Counted from the stretch's first letter, positions 28,610 through 36,917 are shown. The stretch is DNA of 64,000 nucleotides from Bacteroides stercorirosoris (GCF_900142015.1 NZ_FQZN01000013.1:62001-126000), one strand, 5' to 3'. The notes: a model not told the origin generated them from the sequence alone. Numbers and translations are program-made.

Positions 28610-28757
28610 AAATGCCACATCTCAGCGTCCGAAATGCCACATTTCGTGGAGGCAAATGCCACACTTGGACGTGTCTAAAGCGTGGCATTTGCTTTACTCA
28701 GGTGTGGCATTTGCCCTGTTGAGCTGTGGCTTTCGGGTTGTTCAAGTGTGGCATTGC
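28610..28757. repeat. Seven short copies of a GCAAATGCCACAC-like repeat in opposing orientation
   Basis: Three copies stand on the plus strand (28610-28620, 28631-28642, 28652-28664) and four on the minus strand (28681-28692, 28701-28714, 28723-28736, 28747-28757). Spacing is about 20-24 bp. Orientation flips near 28672, at the stop of the minus-strand gene, so the array can fold into a large imperfect hairpin. Four copies are inside the 3' coding end of that gene. The copies vary slightly, for example GTGTGGCATTGC and GCTGTGGCTTTC. Confidence 0.8.
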
Positions 28758-29268
28758 AGGTATCATCAGCAGTTTCTTTTTCTTTTGTTGATGATGATGT
28801 TATTATATCTTTTATATTCTCTTTAAATACTTCACGGCTTATTACTTTATTTGTGCTGGTTTCTAGCGCGTTAGCCTGTTTATTGTCCATGCTTTCCTCT
28901 GCTGTTTTTGGCCGATTTTCGTCATTTTTTGCACTAGCAAAGGCATTTGCTCTATCATTTTTTACCGTTTTTTTCTCCTTCTTTTTCACCGGATTCAGTT
29001 CTTCGGGACTGAAGAATCCGTCTTCTTCGAGTATGAAAAGTTGGAATCCAAAGATGATTTTCTTCAGGTATGCAAACGGCAGCTTTTTGCCCTTGCAGTA
29101 AGGACGCAGATATTCGAGCTTTGCTCGGGAGTCGGGCAACAGGCTCAGTTTTTCGATGATGATCCAGTAGGCTCCGATTCCTTTAGGGCCTTCCTTGTCG
29201 AGCAAGGTTTGCATCCGGGGATCATACATGGCCATGAGCGGATGTTGGAGATAAAAATTTCGTTTCAT
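28675..29268 (-). CDS. Lin1244/Lin1753-like N-terminal domain protein of unknown function
   Basis: The protein has 197 residues. Residues 1-80 (FYLQHPLMAMYDPRMQTLLD, GAYWIIIEKL, YCKGKKLPFAYLKKIIFG) match, by memory, the Lin1244/Lin1753 (DUF4373) domain common in phage-related and Bacteroides proteins, sometimes linked to replication initiation. A highly charged Lys/Glu/Asn-rich middle follows. The last 30 residues are encoded by the short repeats described separately, which gives NATL twice and a low-complexity tail. It is the lone minus-strand gene between the FHA protein and a long gap, and its function is not known. Confidence 0.65.
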   Translation of the reverse strand: MKRNFYLQHPLMAMYDPRMQTLLDKEGPKGIGAYWIIIEKLSLLPDSRAKLEYLRPYCKGKKLPFAYLKKIIFGFQLFILEEDGFFSPEELNPVKKKEKKTVKNDRANAFASAKNDENRPKTAEESMDNKQANALETSTNKVISREVFKENIKDIITSSSTKEKETADDTCNATLEQPESHSSTGQMPHLSKANATL

Positions 29269-29727
29269 TTTCGTTCTTATTTTATTGGTTTACTCAAATA
29301 CATACGGGAAAAGTTGCTGGAAACAGGGGCATTTGTTGTACCGACTGTGTCTCTTTCGTAGCGTTTTCTCTTTGCAGGTACAAATATAAGCATAAGCAAA
29401 GCCGGGCTAATGTGCGGTCTGTCTGTATTTCCCTCTTGCCAGAGAACCTGTGGCGGTGATTTTATGAAATGAACCGCACATTTCGTAAATATGCTATAAA
29501 TGTGTTGGCTTAATATTTTTTAACCAATAAGTGGAAAAAGGAAGCTAAATGTAATGAGCCCGGTACAATACCGAGCTCATTATGAAGAGAATTTATAAAG
29601 TTATAATTTAACGTCCATTTTTTGGGGAGGGGGCAGTACAAAATAACACACACTCCCTCTCATTCATATCCGTTTGAAATTCGACACAATACACTTTGGG
29701 CGTTGGGTGTAACGACTAAAAACATTG
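29269..29727. other. Intergenic gap of about 460 bp with one strong hairpin
   Basis: No coding frame is convincing. The region near 29269-29400 should hold the promoter of the minus-strand Lin1244-like gene. The rest is A+T-rich spacer with the hairpin at 29552-29582. Confidence 0.6.
29552..29582. terminator. Strong hairpin downstream of the zinc-ribbon membrane gene
   Basis: A 14-nt arm beginning TAATGAGC (29552-29565) pairs with 29569-29582 at 13 of 14 positions over a 3-nt loop. It lies about 145 bp after the stop of the minus-strand gene. On the minus strand a T-run comes only about a dozen bases later, so termination is plausible but not certain. Confidence 0.5.
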
Positions 29728-31335
29728 TTAGTTATCAACCCGTTTCCACTTGCGTACCTCCTCCACTGTACTGGTTTTGGTAGGACTATCATCTACTTTT
29801 TCTGTGTGATCTATTTCATAATGATAATCACAATGCCCGCAATTCACTTCCTGATGATAAGTGATGCTCCCCGTCCAATACTCATGAGTTGACACCTTAT
29901 CCTTGCTTTCATAGCGCGTTTCCCATTCTACAAAATCAAAACCTTTCTCCTTGATTTTCCCTTTTTTTCGCGTAGTATACTCATGGCGTTTCACATTTGA
30001 CTCTTTTACCTTTGAAGTAGCCTTTAGGGTATGCTGCCCGCATTGGGGGCATGCAAATTCTTCAATGGATTTCCAGTCTCCCGTTGTATCGGCCTTACGA
30101 TCCTCGTGTGTATGGTGGTGGCAGACAGCACACTCTGTATCTATTTCCACCAATTGGTGTTCTCGCCTACGCGCTTTCTCTACATCAATAATCGTGTTTT
30201 TTATCCAACTTGTTCCCCATATAGGCTCTACATCCACACCTGTCAAATAAGTGATTTCAACTACATTCAATTTATTTAGTACTGCGCATGACGGGCAACG
30301 GGCGTCACGGATAGAAAGTTTTTCTACAGCTGCACACATCCATATCAGCAGCAATAGACCTCCCGGTAAAAGGATAATCCAAAGAGAATTGAATAAGTAG
30401 AGACAAGAAAGCAACAAGATATACATCCAGGGAATCATGTATACATATTCCAGCTTAGCAATAAACGAGTTTTTCACTCCCGGCATGCGCCCCAGCGCAA
30501 CAAACAGGAGGCTTGCTGCTCCATATACGATCAGCGTCAGTCCACCCAATATCAATAAGAAGAGTACCATCCTCATGAGAAACCAGAAAATGGAGGAGAA
30601 AATCCCCTTGAACCACGAGCCGAATTTACTGCTTAATGATTTGTGATGTAGCGGCTGATTATCAGCATCTACCGTAAAGGGTTGGAAGTTGGTGACAAGA
30701 TTCCAGCTGATTATGTAATAGAAGAAAGGCGCACTGGTATATAAGTTGTATTTCAATTCCGAAGTACGTTCCGTACGTACCACAAGTCCCTGTTCATCTA
30801 CCGTGAGCAGCACCCCTTTTGTTCTTCCTTCTCCTTTGGCCAGCACAATTTGTGGAAAATAATAAGAACGTGTTGATACATCGGCCATCAGATAGTCTCC
30901 AGCTTCTTTGCGTATGCGTTCTAATGAGAAACCATTCAATGAATCAGCTCGATAGACATAGCGGAAATCAGGATTCATTGCTCGTAGTTCTTCTGTTTCA
31001 CCTTCAACCGCCAATTGGGGCACACCGAAACGATTGCCGTTTTCATCTTCTACAATCCATGTCCAACGCCCCTCTTTAGCAATGCCTTTCAGGCTTGTAC
31101 CGGCTTTTAATGTTTCGTTGGTTTCTTCAAGTTTTCCACTCTCACCCGACCACACGTATACCCATTTATTACAGTCTTCCTTCAGCACAATCCTCACATC
31201 TTCTTTCGTCAGCTCTCGCGAAGGACTCCAGAAAAGGAAAAAGGCGAAACATACCAGACATACTACAAAAGCTATAAGACTCATCGTTAAAGAAGTCGTC
31301 TTACAGTACTCTCTTCTTTTTAATTCTTCTTTCAT
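29728..31335 (-). CDS. Large membrane protein with zinc-ribbon-like C-terminal region, unknown function
   Basis: The protein has 535 residues from ATG 31335; a TTG 33 bp upstream is less likely. A membrane helix lies near residues 17-37 (SLTMSLIAFVVCLVCFAFFL). An extracytoplasmic domain of about 170 residues follows, containing an SH3-like motif region (KAGTSLKGIAKEGRWTWIVE). Three more hydrophobic segments then lie around FLMRMVLFLLILGGLTLIVY and YVYMIPWMYILLLSCLYLF. The C-terminal 180 residues carry CPSC, CAVCHHHTH, CPQCGQH and NCGHCDYHYEI, several cysteine pairs that look like metal-binding ribbons in the cytoplasm. I do not recognise the family. It stands alone, and its promoter is not clear. 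Confidence 0.7.
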   Translation of the reverse strand: MKEELKRREYCKTTSLTMSLIAFVVCLVCFAFFLFWSPSRELTKEDVRIVLKEDCNKWVYVWSGESGKLEETNETLKAGTSLKGIAKEGRWTWIVEDENGNRFGVPQLAVEGETEELRAMNPDFRYVYRADSLNGFSLERIRKEAGDYLMADVSTRSYYFPQIVLAKGEGRTKGVLLTVDEQGLVVRTERTSELKYNLYTSAPFFYYIISWNLVTNFQPFTVDADNQPLHHKSLSSKFGSWFKGIFSSIFWFLMRMVLFLLILGGLTLIVYGAASLLFVALGRMPGVKNSFIAKLEYVYMIPWMYILLLSCLYLFNSLWIILLPGGLLLLIWMCAAVEKLSIRDARCPSCAVLNKLNVVEITYLTGVDVEPIWGTSWIKNTIIDVEKARRREHQLVEIDTECAVCHHHTHEDRKADTTGDWKSIEEFACPQCGQHTLKATSKVKESNVKRHEYTTRKKGKIKEKGFDFVEWETRYESKDKVSTHEYWTGSITYHQEVNCGHCDYHYEIDHTEKVDDSPTKTSTVEEVRKWKRVDN

Positions 31336-31439
31336 TTTATCTATTTTATCGTTATAATATCTTGGCAATTATACGCAAATTCAGAAATATTATTTATTAC
31401 AAAGAAAACCTTTTTTTTACGAAAAGCAAAGATATTATG

Positions 31440-31474
31440 GAAAAAAATAGGGTGAAGCCACCGCTCCACCCTAT
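31440..31474 (-). terminator. Terminator of the lacI-uxaB unit
   Basis: On the minus strand ATAGGGTG (31467-31474 in plus coordinates) pairs with CACCCTAT (31447-31454), with a GC-rich interior, followed by seven T residues (31440-31446). It lies 26 bp after the uxaB stop. Confidence 0.88.
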
Positions 31475-31499
31475 TCCCTTTACGATACTTATAGATTAA

Positions 31500-32939
31500 T
31501 TAAAGAATTCCCTTCACTGTTTCCAGCATTCCTTTTTCCTGGATAGAATCCAGATTAGCTTTCACAGCAGCGGTAAGTCCCGGGATATTATTCAAGTCTT
31601 CGCCCCAGATAGAAGTTGCAGCGAGTACGCCTTCGGCTACCTTCTGAGTATCACCTGTAGCCCACAGGTCTTTCAACAGTTGCATGATTTCAGGAGCATC
31701 GTTCGGAACGATTTCAGCACCATCTTCACGGACACCACCTTTATAATAGGTAATGATGGCAGCCAGACCGAGAACCAATCCTTTCGGCAGTTCACCTTTG
31801 CGTTGCAAATAAGTCTTCAAACCGGGAAGGTCGCGGGTTTCATATTTCGGGAAAGAGTTCAACATGATGCTGGTTACGGCATGGTCAACAAACGGATTGT
31901 TGAAGCGTTCCAATACATCTTCTGCAAACTTCTTCAATTCATCCTTCGGCAAGTTCAGAGTTTCCATCAATTCGTCGAACATTACCTTATGGATATACTG
32001 GCCGATAACCGGGTGCTGGCAAGCATCGCGTACGATATTTACGCCAGACAGATAAGCAACCGGAGACAGAACGGTGTGCGGGCCATTCAGCAGAGTCACC
32101 TTTCTTTCGTGGTATGGCTCTTCGGAAGGAACGAACAGTACATTCAGGCCTGCCTTGTCTGCGGGGAATTCCTTGGCAACTTCCTGAGGAGCCTCGATAA
32201 CCCAGAGATGGAAGATTTCAGCCTGTACTACCAGGTTGTCATCATATTGCAATTTCTCCTTGATTGCTGCAATATCCTTGCGGGGGAATCCCGGTACGAT
32301 GCGGTCAACAAGCGTGGCGTATACACCGCAGGCTTCTTCGAACCAAGTCTTGAATTCATCACCCAGCTGCCACAGTTCGATGTACTGATAGATAGTTTCT
32401 TTCAGTTTATGGCCGTTCAGGAAGATAAGTTCGCAGGGGAAGATAATCAGACCTTTGCTCTTGTCACCGTTGAAAGTCTTGAAACGACGGTACAGCAGTT
32501 GAGTCAGCTTGCCCGGATATGAAGAAGCCGGAGCGTCAGTCAGTTTGCAGGAAGGATCGAAAGCGATACCGGCTTCCGTTGTGTTGGAGATAACAAAGCG
32601 CATTTCCGGTTGGTCGGCCAGTTTCATGAATTCTTCATTCTGAGAGTAAGGATTCAGTGCGCGGCTGATTACGTCAATCATCGTCAGGCTGTTAACGGTT
32701 TCCCCTTTGTCCAGACCTTGCAGATTCACATGGTAAAGGTCGTCCTGCGCATTCAGCATGTCCACCATACCTTTTTCAATGGGTTGAACCACTACAACGC
32801 TACTGTTGAAATCAGCTTTCTCATTCATGTTGTAGATAATCCAGTCAATAAATGCACGCAAGAAGTTTCCTTCACCGAACTGGATGATACGTTCCGGGCG
32901 TTGAGCCTTGGAAGCGGTTTGTTTGTTTAATGCTTTCAT
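31500..32939 (-). CDS. uxaB: Tagaturonate reductase (altronate oxidoreductase)
   Basis: The enzyme reduces D-tagaturonate to D-altronate with NADH in galacturonate degradation. It belongs to the mannitol dehydrogenase family: IIQFGEGNFLRAFIDWI is the nucleotide-binding start and VTLLNGPHTVLSPVAYLSG holds the catalytic region of the C-terminal domain. With the start at 32939 (MKALNKQTASK) it has 479 residues, close to the E. coli enzyme. A longer frame would run into the regulator gene. It follows the LacI regulator by 37 bp on the same strand, and uxaC is divergent. Altronate dehydratase and the KDG enzymes are not in the window. Confidence 0.92.
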   Translation of the reverse strand: MKALNKQTASKAQRPERIIQFGEGNFLRAFIDWIIYNMNEKADFNSSVVVVQPIEKGMVDMLNAQDDLYHVNLQGLDKGETVNSLTMIDVISRALNPYSQNEEFMKLADQPEMRFVISNTTEAGIAFDPSCKLTDAPASSYPGKLTQLLYRRFKTFNGDKSKGLIIFPCELIFLNGHKLKETIYQYIELWQLGDEFKTWFEEACGVYATLVDRIVPGFPRKDIAAIKEKLQYDDNLVVQAEIFHLWVIEAPQEVAKEFPADKAGLNVLFVPSEEPYHERKVTLLNGPHTVLSPVAYLSGVNIVRDACQHPVIGQYIHKVMFDELMETLNLPKDELKKFAEDVLERFNNPFVDHAVTSIMLNSFPKYETRDLPGLKTYLQRKGELPKGLVLGLAAIITYYKGGVREDGAEIVPNDAPEIMQLLKDLWATGDTQKVAEGVLAATSIWGEDLNNIPGLTAAVKANLDSIQEKGMLETVKGIL

Positions 32940-32976
32940 CTTAAAAATACGTTTTAAATGATTGATACTATTATGT

Positions 32977-34038
32977 TTATTCAAATTCAAAATAGAAATT
33001 GATGTTTTCTTTCATCAGAATATCGATAGGCATATATTTCACTGCGGTCACCGGGCGCTTGAAGACCATGTGGTCGCACAATGCTTTTATGCCGCAATAC
33101 CCTTGCAGTCCGGGACGTTGCCCGATAAGGTAGTTCACTTCACCGGATTTAAGATACTCCACATTTTTTTGCAACAGGTCGTAGCCGACCAGGCCGGCCA
33201 GATGATGGCCTGTTTCCTGCAAGTAACCCGCCACTTGATATACCCGCGAATTGAAAACGGCGCCCAGCACAGCCTGCGGATGTGCCGCAAAAAAATCTTC
33301 CAGTGTCCGACGGTTGGCAACAGCATCTTCCTTGTTCAGCACAACGTCGTGAACCACCAGGTTGCTATGTTCCTGGGCTATAAAACTCATGAAACCGTCC
33401 AGACGGCGTTGCATCTGTATTTCCGCCGGATTGTCTTTCTTATTATTAAGGAATAATATCACCTCTTGCCCTTCCTCATACTTACGCATCAGGATTTTGG
33501 CAGCAATGTATCCGCTTGCTTGAGAGTCTTGCCCTATATAGCAAAGTGCATGGGTGTCCTCTATGTTAAAATCAATGAATGCATAGGGTATATCTTTGCC
33601 TTCCAGATAAGAAGTGAGCGCCATCGTTTCTTCGCGGAAATTGGGAGCTATCAGTACGGCATCCACCGGTTCTCTGCGAATTTTCGCACAAGCCTTTTCG
33701 TAAGAAAGCCTGTCGGCATGATGGTAGTACAGGTATTCGACACTGACATTGAACGGGCGCAATTCTTGCGCGGCACGATTGATTCCTGCCGCTACGGAGT
33801 GCCAGTAATCGTGCTCTATATAATAAGGTATAATACACAGGACACGATAACGCTTCTTTGCCGCCAGGCCGATGGCGAACATATTAGGGTGATAATCTAT
33901 TTCATCCAAGACTTTCTGAACCTTTTCACGACTTGCGGCGGAGACATCTCCCCGGTTATGCAACACGCGGTCCACTGTTCCGGCAGAAACACCCGCCATG
34001 CGGGCGATATCTTTAATGGTGTAGTTCTTGTTTTCCAT
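32977..34038 (-). CDS. LacI-family transcriptional regulator of uronate genes
   Basis: The protein has 353 residues. The N-terminal helix-turn-helix and hinge are typical: YTIKDIARMAGVSAGTVDRVLHNRG, with the first 20 residues showing the LacI signature, then VQKVLDEIDYHPN. A periplasmic-binding-protein-like sensor domain follows (VLCIIPYYIEHDYWHSVAAG; LVGYDLLQKNVEYL; IGQRPGLQGYCGI). Position between uxaB and divergent uxaC suggests it responds to a uronate or its product and represses both directions; the ligand is inferred only. The order regulator-uxaB on the same strand suggests autoregulation. Confidence 0.92.
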   Translation of the reverse strand: MENKNYTIKDIARMAGVSAGTVDRVLHNRGDVSAASREKVQKVLDEIDYHPNMFAIGLAAKKRYRVLCIIPYYIEHDYWHSVAAGINRAAQELRPFNVSVEYLYYHHADRLSYEKACAKIRREPVDAVLIAPNFREETMALTSYLEGKDIPYAFIDFNIEDTHALCYIGQDSQASGYIAAKILMRKYEEGQEVILFLNNKKDNPAEIQMQRRLDGFMSFIAQEHSNLVVHDVVLNKEDAVANRRTLEDFFAAHPQAVLGAVFNSRVYQVAGYLQETGHHLAGLVGYDLLQKNVEYLKSGEVNYLIGQRPGLQGYCGIKALCDHMVFKRPVTAVKYMPIDILMKENINFYFEFE

Positions 34039-34108
34039 ACTCTCTCCTCCTTGTTTTAAGGTGATAAAGGTTCAATGTCTAAAACTTAAATATTATAAAT
34101 ATTTGCCG

Positions 34109-34116
34109 CAAAGATA
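34109..34116 (-). promoter_or_regulatory. -7 element of the lacI-uxaB unit
   Basis: On the minus strand TATCTTTG matches TAnnTTTG exactly, 70 bp upstream of the regulator start. An imperfect -33 (CTTG on the minus strand at 34135-34138) is 18 bp away. The region overlaps the divergent uxaC promoter, so one bound regulator could affect both. Confidence 0.6.
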
Positions 34117-34124
34117 CGAATTAT

Positions 34125-34155
34125 TTTGTTTCTCCAAGTAAATTTTCTACTTTTG
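34125..34155 (+). promoter_or_regulatory. Bacteroides-type promoter of uxaC
   Basis: TTTG at 34125-34128, a 19-bp spacer and TACTTTTG at 34148-34155 match the consensus exactly. The predicted start of transcription falls near a small dyad TAACGGTTA (34163-34171), a possible LacI-type operator. Confidence 0.8.
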
Positions 34156-34162
34156 TGTTCGA

Positions 34163-34171
34163 TAACGGTTA
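34163..34171. promoter_or_regulatory. Possible regulator operator in the uxaC start region
   Basis: TAACGGTTA is a 9-bp dyad (TAAC, central G, GTTA) located immediately downstream of the uxaC -7 box. LacI-family operators are often short dyads at such places. The dyad is short and could be chance. Confidence 0.25.
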
Positions 34172-34273
34172 ATAAAAGCAAAAACCAATATCTCACCTAT
34201 TAGCTTTACAATCAATACTATATAGGTATAATAATTGAGAAGTAATATTTTTATATACTTAAAACACAGTAGA

Positions 34274-35680
34274 ATGAAAAAATTTATGGATGAAAACTTC
34301 CTGTTGCAGACAGAAACCGCACAGAAGTTGTATCATGAACATGCGGCTAAAATGCCGATTATCGATTATCACTGTCACTTAATCCCTAAAATGGTAGCAG
34401 ACGACTATCAGTTCAAGTCACTGACTGAAATCTGGTTGGGCGGCGATCACTACAAATGGCGTGCTATGCGCACCAATGGTGTAGACGAACGTTTCTGCAC
34501 CGGTACGGACACCACCGATTGGGAAAAGTTTGAAAAGTGGGCGGAAACAGTTCCTTATACTTTCCGTAATCCTTTGTATCACTGGACTCACCTGGAACTG
34601 AAAACAGCATTTGGTATCGAAAAGATTCTGAGCCCGAAGACTGCACGTGAAATTTACGATGAGTGTAACGAGAAGTTGGCTAAGCCGGAATACTCAGCCC
34701 GTGGCATGATGCGCCGTTATCATGTGGAAGCTGTTTGTACGACAGATGATCCTATCGATTCTCTGGAATACCACATCCAGACCCGTGAAAGTGGTTTTGA
34801 AGTTAAGATGTTGCCTACCTGGCGTCCCGACAAGGCAATGGCTGTAGAAGTTCCTGCCGATTTCCGTGCTTATGTTGAGAAACTGTCTGAAGTCAGCGGT
34901 GTTGCTATTTCTAATTTCGATGATATGGTGGCTGCCCTGCGTAAGCGTCATGATTTCTTTGCGGAACAAGGTTGTAAACTGTCTGACCACGGTATCGAAG
35001 AATTCTATGCAGAAGACTATACGGATGCTGAAATCAAAGCTATATTTAATAAGGTATATGGCGGAACAGAACTGACGAAAGAGGAAATTCTGAAGTTCAA
35101 GTCGGCTATGCTGATTGTGTTTGGTGAAATGGATTGGGAAAAGGGCTGGACGCAACAGTTCCACTACGGTGCTATCCGTAACAACAACAGCAAGATGTTT
35201 AAATTGCTCGGTCCCGATACCGGCTTCGACTCTATCGGTGAATTTACCACGGCTAAAGCTATGTCTAAATTCCTCGATCGCCTGAACTCTACAGGAAAGC
35301 TGACGAAGACAATCCTGTACAACCTCAATCCGTGTGCTAACGAAGTTATCGCTACTATGTTGGGTAACTTCCAGGATGGCACGATTGCTGGTAAGATACA
35401 GTTTGGTTCTGGCTGGTGGTTCCTCGATCAGAAAGATGGCATGGAAAAACAAATGAATGCTCTTTCCGTACTTGGTTTGTTGAGCCGGTTCGTAGGTATG
35501 TTGACCGATTCACGTTCGTTCCTCTCCTATCCGCGTCATGAATATTTCCGCCGTACATTGTGTAACCTCGTTGGTCGCGACATTGAAAACGGTGAAATTC
35601 CAGCTTCGGAAATGGATCGTGTGAACCAGATGATTGAAGATATCAGCTACTATAATGCTAAGAACTTCTTCCAGTTCTAA
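34274..35680 (+). CDS. uxaC: Glucuronate/galacturonate isomerase
   Basis: The enzyme isomerises D-glucuronate to D-fructuronate and D-galacturonate to D-tagaturonate, the first step before UxaB. It is of the amidohydrolase-like UxaC family: PIIDYHCHLIPKMVADDY near the N-terminus contains the metal-site His-x-His, and RAMRTNGV, CTTDDPIDSLEYH and GWWFLDQKDGMEKQMNALS are family segments. The ATG at 34274 gives 468 residues, close to the known length. A TTG at 34235 would add 13 residues and is unlikely. It is transcribed alone and divergent from the regulator, and ends in a terminator. Confidence 0.96.
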   Translation: MKKFMDENFLLQTETAQKLYHEHAAKMPIIDYHCHLIPKMVADDYQFKSLTEIWLGGDHYKWRAMRTNGVDERFCTGTDTTDWEKFEKWAETVPYTFRNPLYHWTHLELKTAFGIEKILSPKTAREIYDECNEKLAKPEYSARGMMRRYHVEAVCTTDDPIDSLEYHIQTRESGFEVKMLPTWRPDKAMAVEVPADFRAYVEKLSEVSGVAISNFDDMVAALRKRHDFFAEQGCKLSDHGIEEFYAEDYTDAEIKAIFNKVYGGTELTKEEILKFKSAMLIVFGEMDWEKGWTQQFHYGAIRNNNSKMFKLLGPDTGFDSIGEFTTAKAMSKFLDRLNSTGKLTKTILYNLNPCANEVIATMLGNFQDGTIAGKIQFGSGWWFLDQKDGMEKQMNALSVLGLLSRFVGMLTDSRSFLSYPRHEYFRRTLCNLVGRDIENGEIPASEMDRVNQMIEDISYYNAKNFFQF

Positions 35681-35713
35681 AAGAAAATAAGAGTTGCTTT
35701 TTATTTATAGCGA

Positions 35714-35750
35714 GGAACGCATCAAAATTATATTGATGCGCTCCTTTTTT
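35714..35750 (+). terminator. Terminator of uxaC
   Basis: GGAACGCATCAA (35714-35725) pairs with TTGATGCGCTCC (35733-35744) with one mismatch, over a 7-nt loop, followed by six T residues. Confidence 0.88.
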
Positions 35751-35792
35751 AGAGCGTAACCATATAAATAAGAGAGAAATTTCCTCCAAGTT

Positions 35793-35823
35793 ATTGGCTT
35801 TTATAAATTATTCATTAACTTTG
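35793..35823 (+). promoter_or_regulatory. Promoter of the orphan wza-wzc operon
   Basis: ATTG (35793-35796, one base off TTTG), a 19-bp spacer and TAACTTTG (35816-35823) fit the Bacteroides promoter. It would create an mRNA leader of about 295 nt before wza, within which the alternative stems fold. Confidence 0.65.
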
Positions 35824-35908
35824 CAACCTCTTTAGAATTATTCTGATATACTTCTAAGGGATTACATATTAAGTAGTTAGAAGCGTTTACCATATTATTC
35901 TTGTCAAA

Positions 35909-36082
35909 GGAAATCGCCAATTTCAAAAAGATGTAAGAATAATAGGCAACAAAACGCTCATGCTCACTGTATATCTAAATGTATAGCTGGGCGTGGGCTG
36001 TTGTCTTTATTATCTACATCTTGGGTGTTTGGCGATACCTCTTTGGCAGATAATGGCAACAGTTCCCACGCTTTCGTTTTAT
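35909..36082 (+). promoter_or_regulatory. Leader with two mutually exclusive RNA structures, attenuator-like
   Basis: Structure A joins four colinear helices: 35913-35920 with 36029-36036, 35928-35935 with 36015-36022, 35939-35944 with 36008-36013, and 35947-35951 with 35999-36003, capped by 35954-35960 with 35988-35994. Structure B joins 35991-36003 with 36057-36071 (13 bp, 2-nt bulge) and 36009-36015 with 36048-36054, followed by the T-rich stretch TTTCGTTTTATT (36072-36083). A and B share 35999-36015, so only one can form. B looks like a terminator, A like an antiterminator. No protein regulator gene (UpxY-like) is next to it. A frame without a stop also crosses the region and ends in an ATGA overlap with wza, so a small coding gene is the alternative. 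Confidence 0.6.
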
Positions 36083-36125
36083 TAATAGGTGTCGTTATGG
36101 GAGCTTTCGGCGCCGGATATACAGG

Positions 36126-36917
36126 ATGAGAAAAAAACAATATGCCTTATGGGCAGTTACGATTGTGTGTCTTTCATGTTCTTCTTGTTCATCAAGCAGA
36201 CAAGTATCTTATCTACAAAAGTTAGGTGAAAGAATCCCTGATACACTCGTGGAATATGATGCCCGTATCATGCCCAAAGACTTGCTAACCATCTCCGTCA
36301 GTTGTTCCGAACCGGAAGCGGCACTTCCTTTCAATCTGGTGGTGCCTGTATCGCAAACAGGAATAAATTCCACTAATTTAGTTTCACAACCCACCCTGCA
36401 GAATTATCTGGTGAACAATCAGGGCGAGATTGCCTTCCCCGTACTCGGCACTTTGACCGTAGGGGGAATGACCACACAGGAAACTTCGGAACTGATTGTC
36501 GGAAGATTGGAACGCTATCTGAAAGAACGCCCTATCGTAACAGTCCGACTGGTGAATTATAAGATTTCTGTGATCGGAGAAGTAAGCCATCCGGGAGTCT
36601 ATACGGTGAGCAACGAGCAAGTGAATCTTTTTGAAGCCGTAGCAATGGCAGGCGACCTGACCATCTACGGAAAGCGGGACAATGTGCGCATCGTCCGCAA
36701 AGAGAACGGACAACAGAAACTCATCACCGTCAACCTGAATGATGAAAACCTCATTTATTCCCCCGATTTCTATTTACGTCAGAACGATATCGTCTATGTG
36801 GAACCCAATAAGGCGAAAAAGCAAAGTGCCAATATCGGTTCTTCTACCAATCTGCTGATTTCCGTTACTTCCATTCTTATATCACTGGCCGGATTGATGG
36901 TGAATATATTACGATAA
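36126..36917 (+). CDS. Polysaccharide export lipoprotein (Wza family), second copy
   Basis: This is an outer-membrane export protein of 263 residues. The signal peptide is followed by a lipobox-like Cys in CLSCSSCSSS. The poly-export domain reads YDARIMPKDLLTISVSC and NNQGEIAFPVLGTLTV, and an SLBB part reads YKISVIGEVSHPGVYTV and AVAMAGDLTIYGKRDNV. A hydrophobic C-terminal helix ends it. It is clearly similar in layout and motifs to the Wza at 24053-24868. It is followed after 33 bp by wzc and preceded by the structured leader. No glycosyltransferase, flippase or polymerase gene accompanies the pair. Confidence 0.92.
   Translation: MRKKQYALWAVTIVCLSCSSCSSSRQVSYLQKLGERIPDTLVEYDARIMPKDLLTISVSCSEPEAALPFNLVVPVSQTGINSTNLVSQPTLQNYLVNNQGEIAFPVLGTLTVGGMTTQETSELIVGRLERYLKERPIVTVRLVNYKISVIGEVSHPGVYTVSNEQVNLFEAVAMAGDLTIYGKRDNVRIVRKENGQQKLITVNLNDENLIYSPDFYLRQNDIVYVEPNKAKKQSANIGSSTNLLISVTSILISLAGLMVNILR

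Noticed and set aside
28610..28757. CRISPR-like array of short repeats
   Set aside because: The copies are only 11-14 bp, change orientation midway, vary in sequence and partly code for protein; spacers are about 10 bp and no cas genes are near.
28675..28760. Programmed frameshift or recoding site at the end of the Lin1244-like gene
   Set aside because: The repeats explain the odd composition, and no slippery sequence or continued frame is seen.
31440..31500. tRNA-like cloverleaf
   Set aside because: The paired sequence is a simple terminator with a T-run on the minus strand; no anticodon or T-arm pattern is present.
35909..36039. Invertible promoter with inverted repeats, as at some Bacteroides capsule loci
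   Set aside because: The arms are imperfect with internal loops, no promoter lies between them, and the only consensus promoter is outside; RNA structure explains it better.
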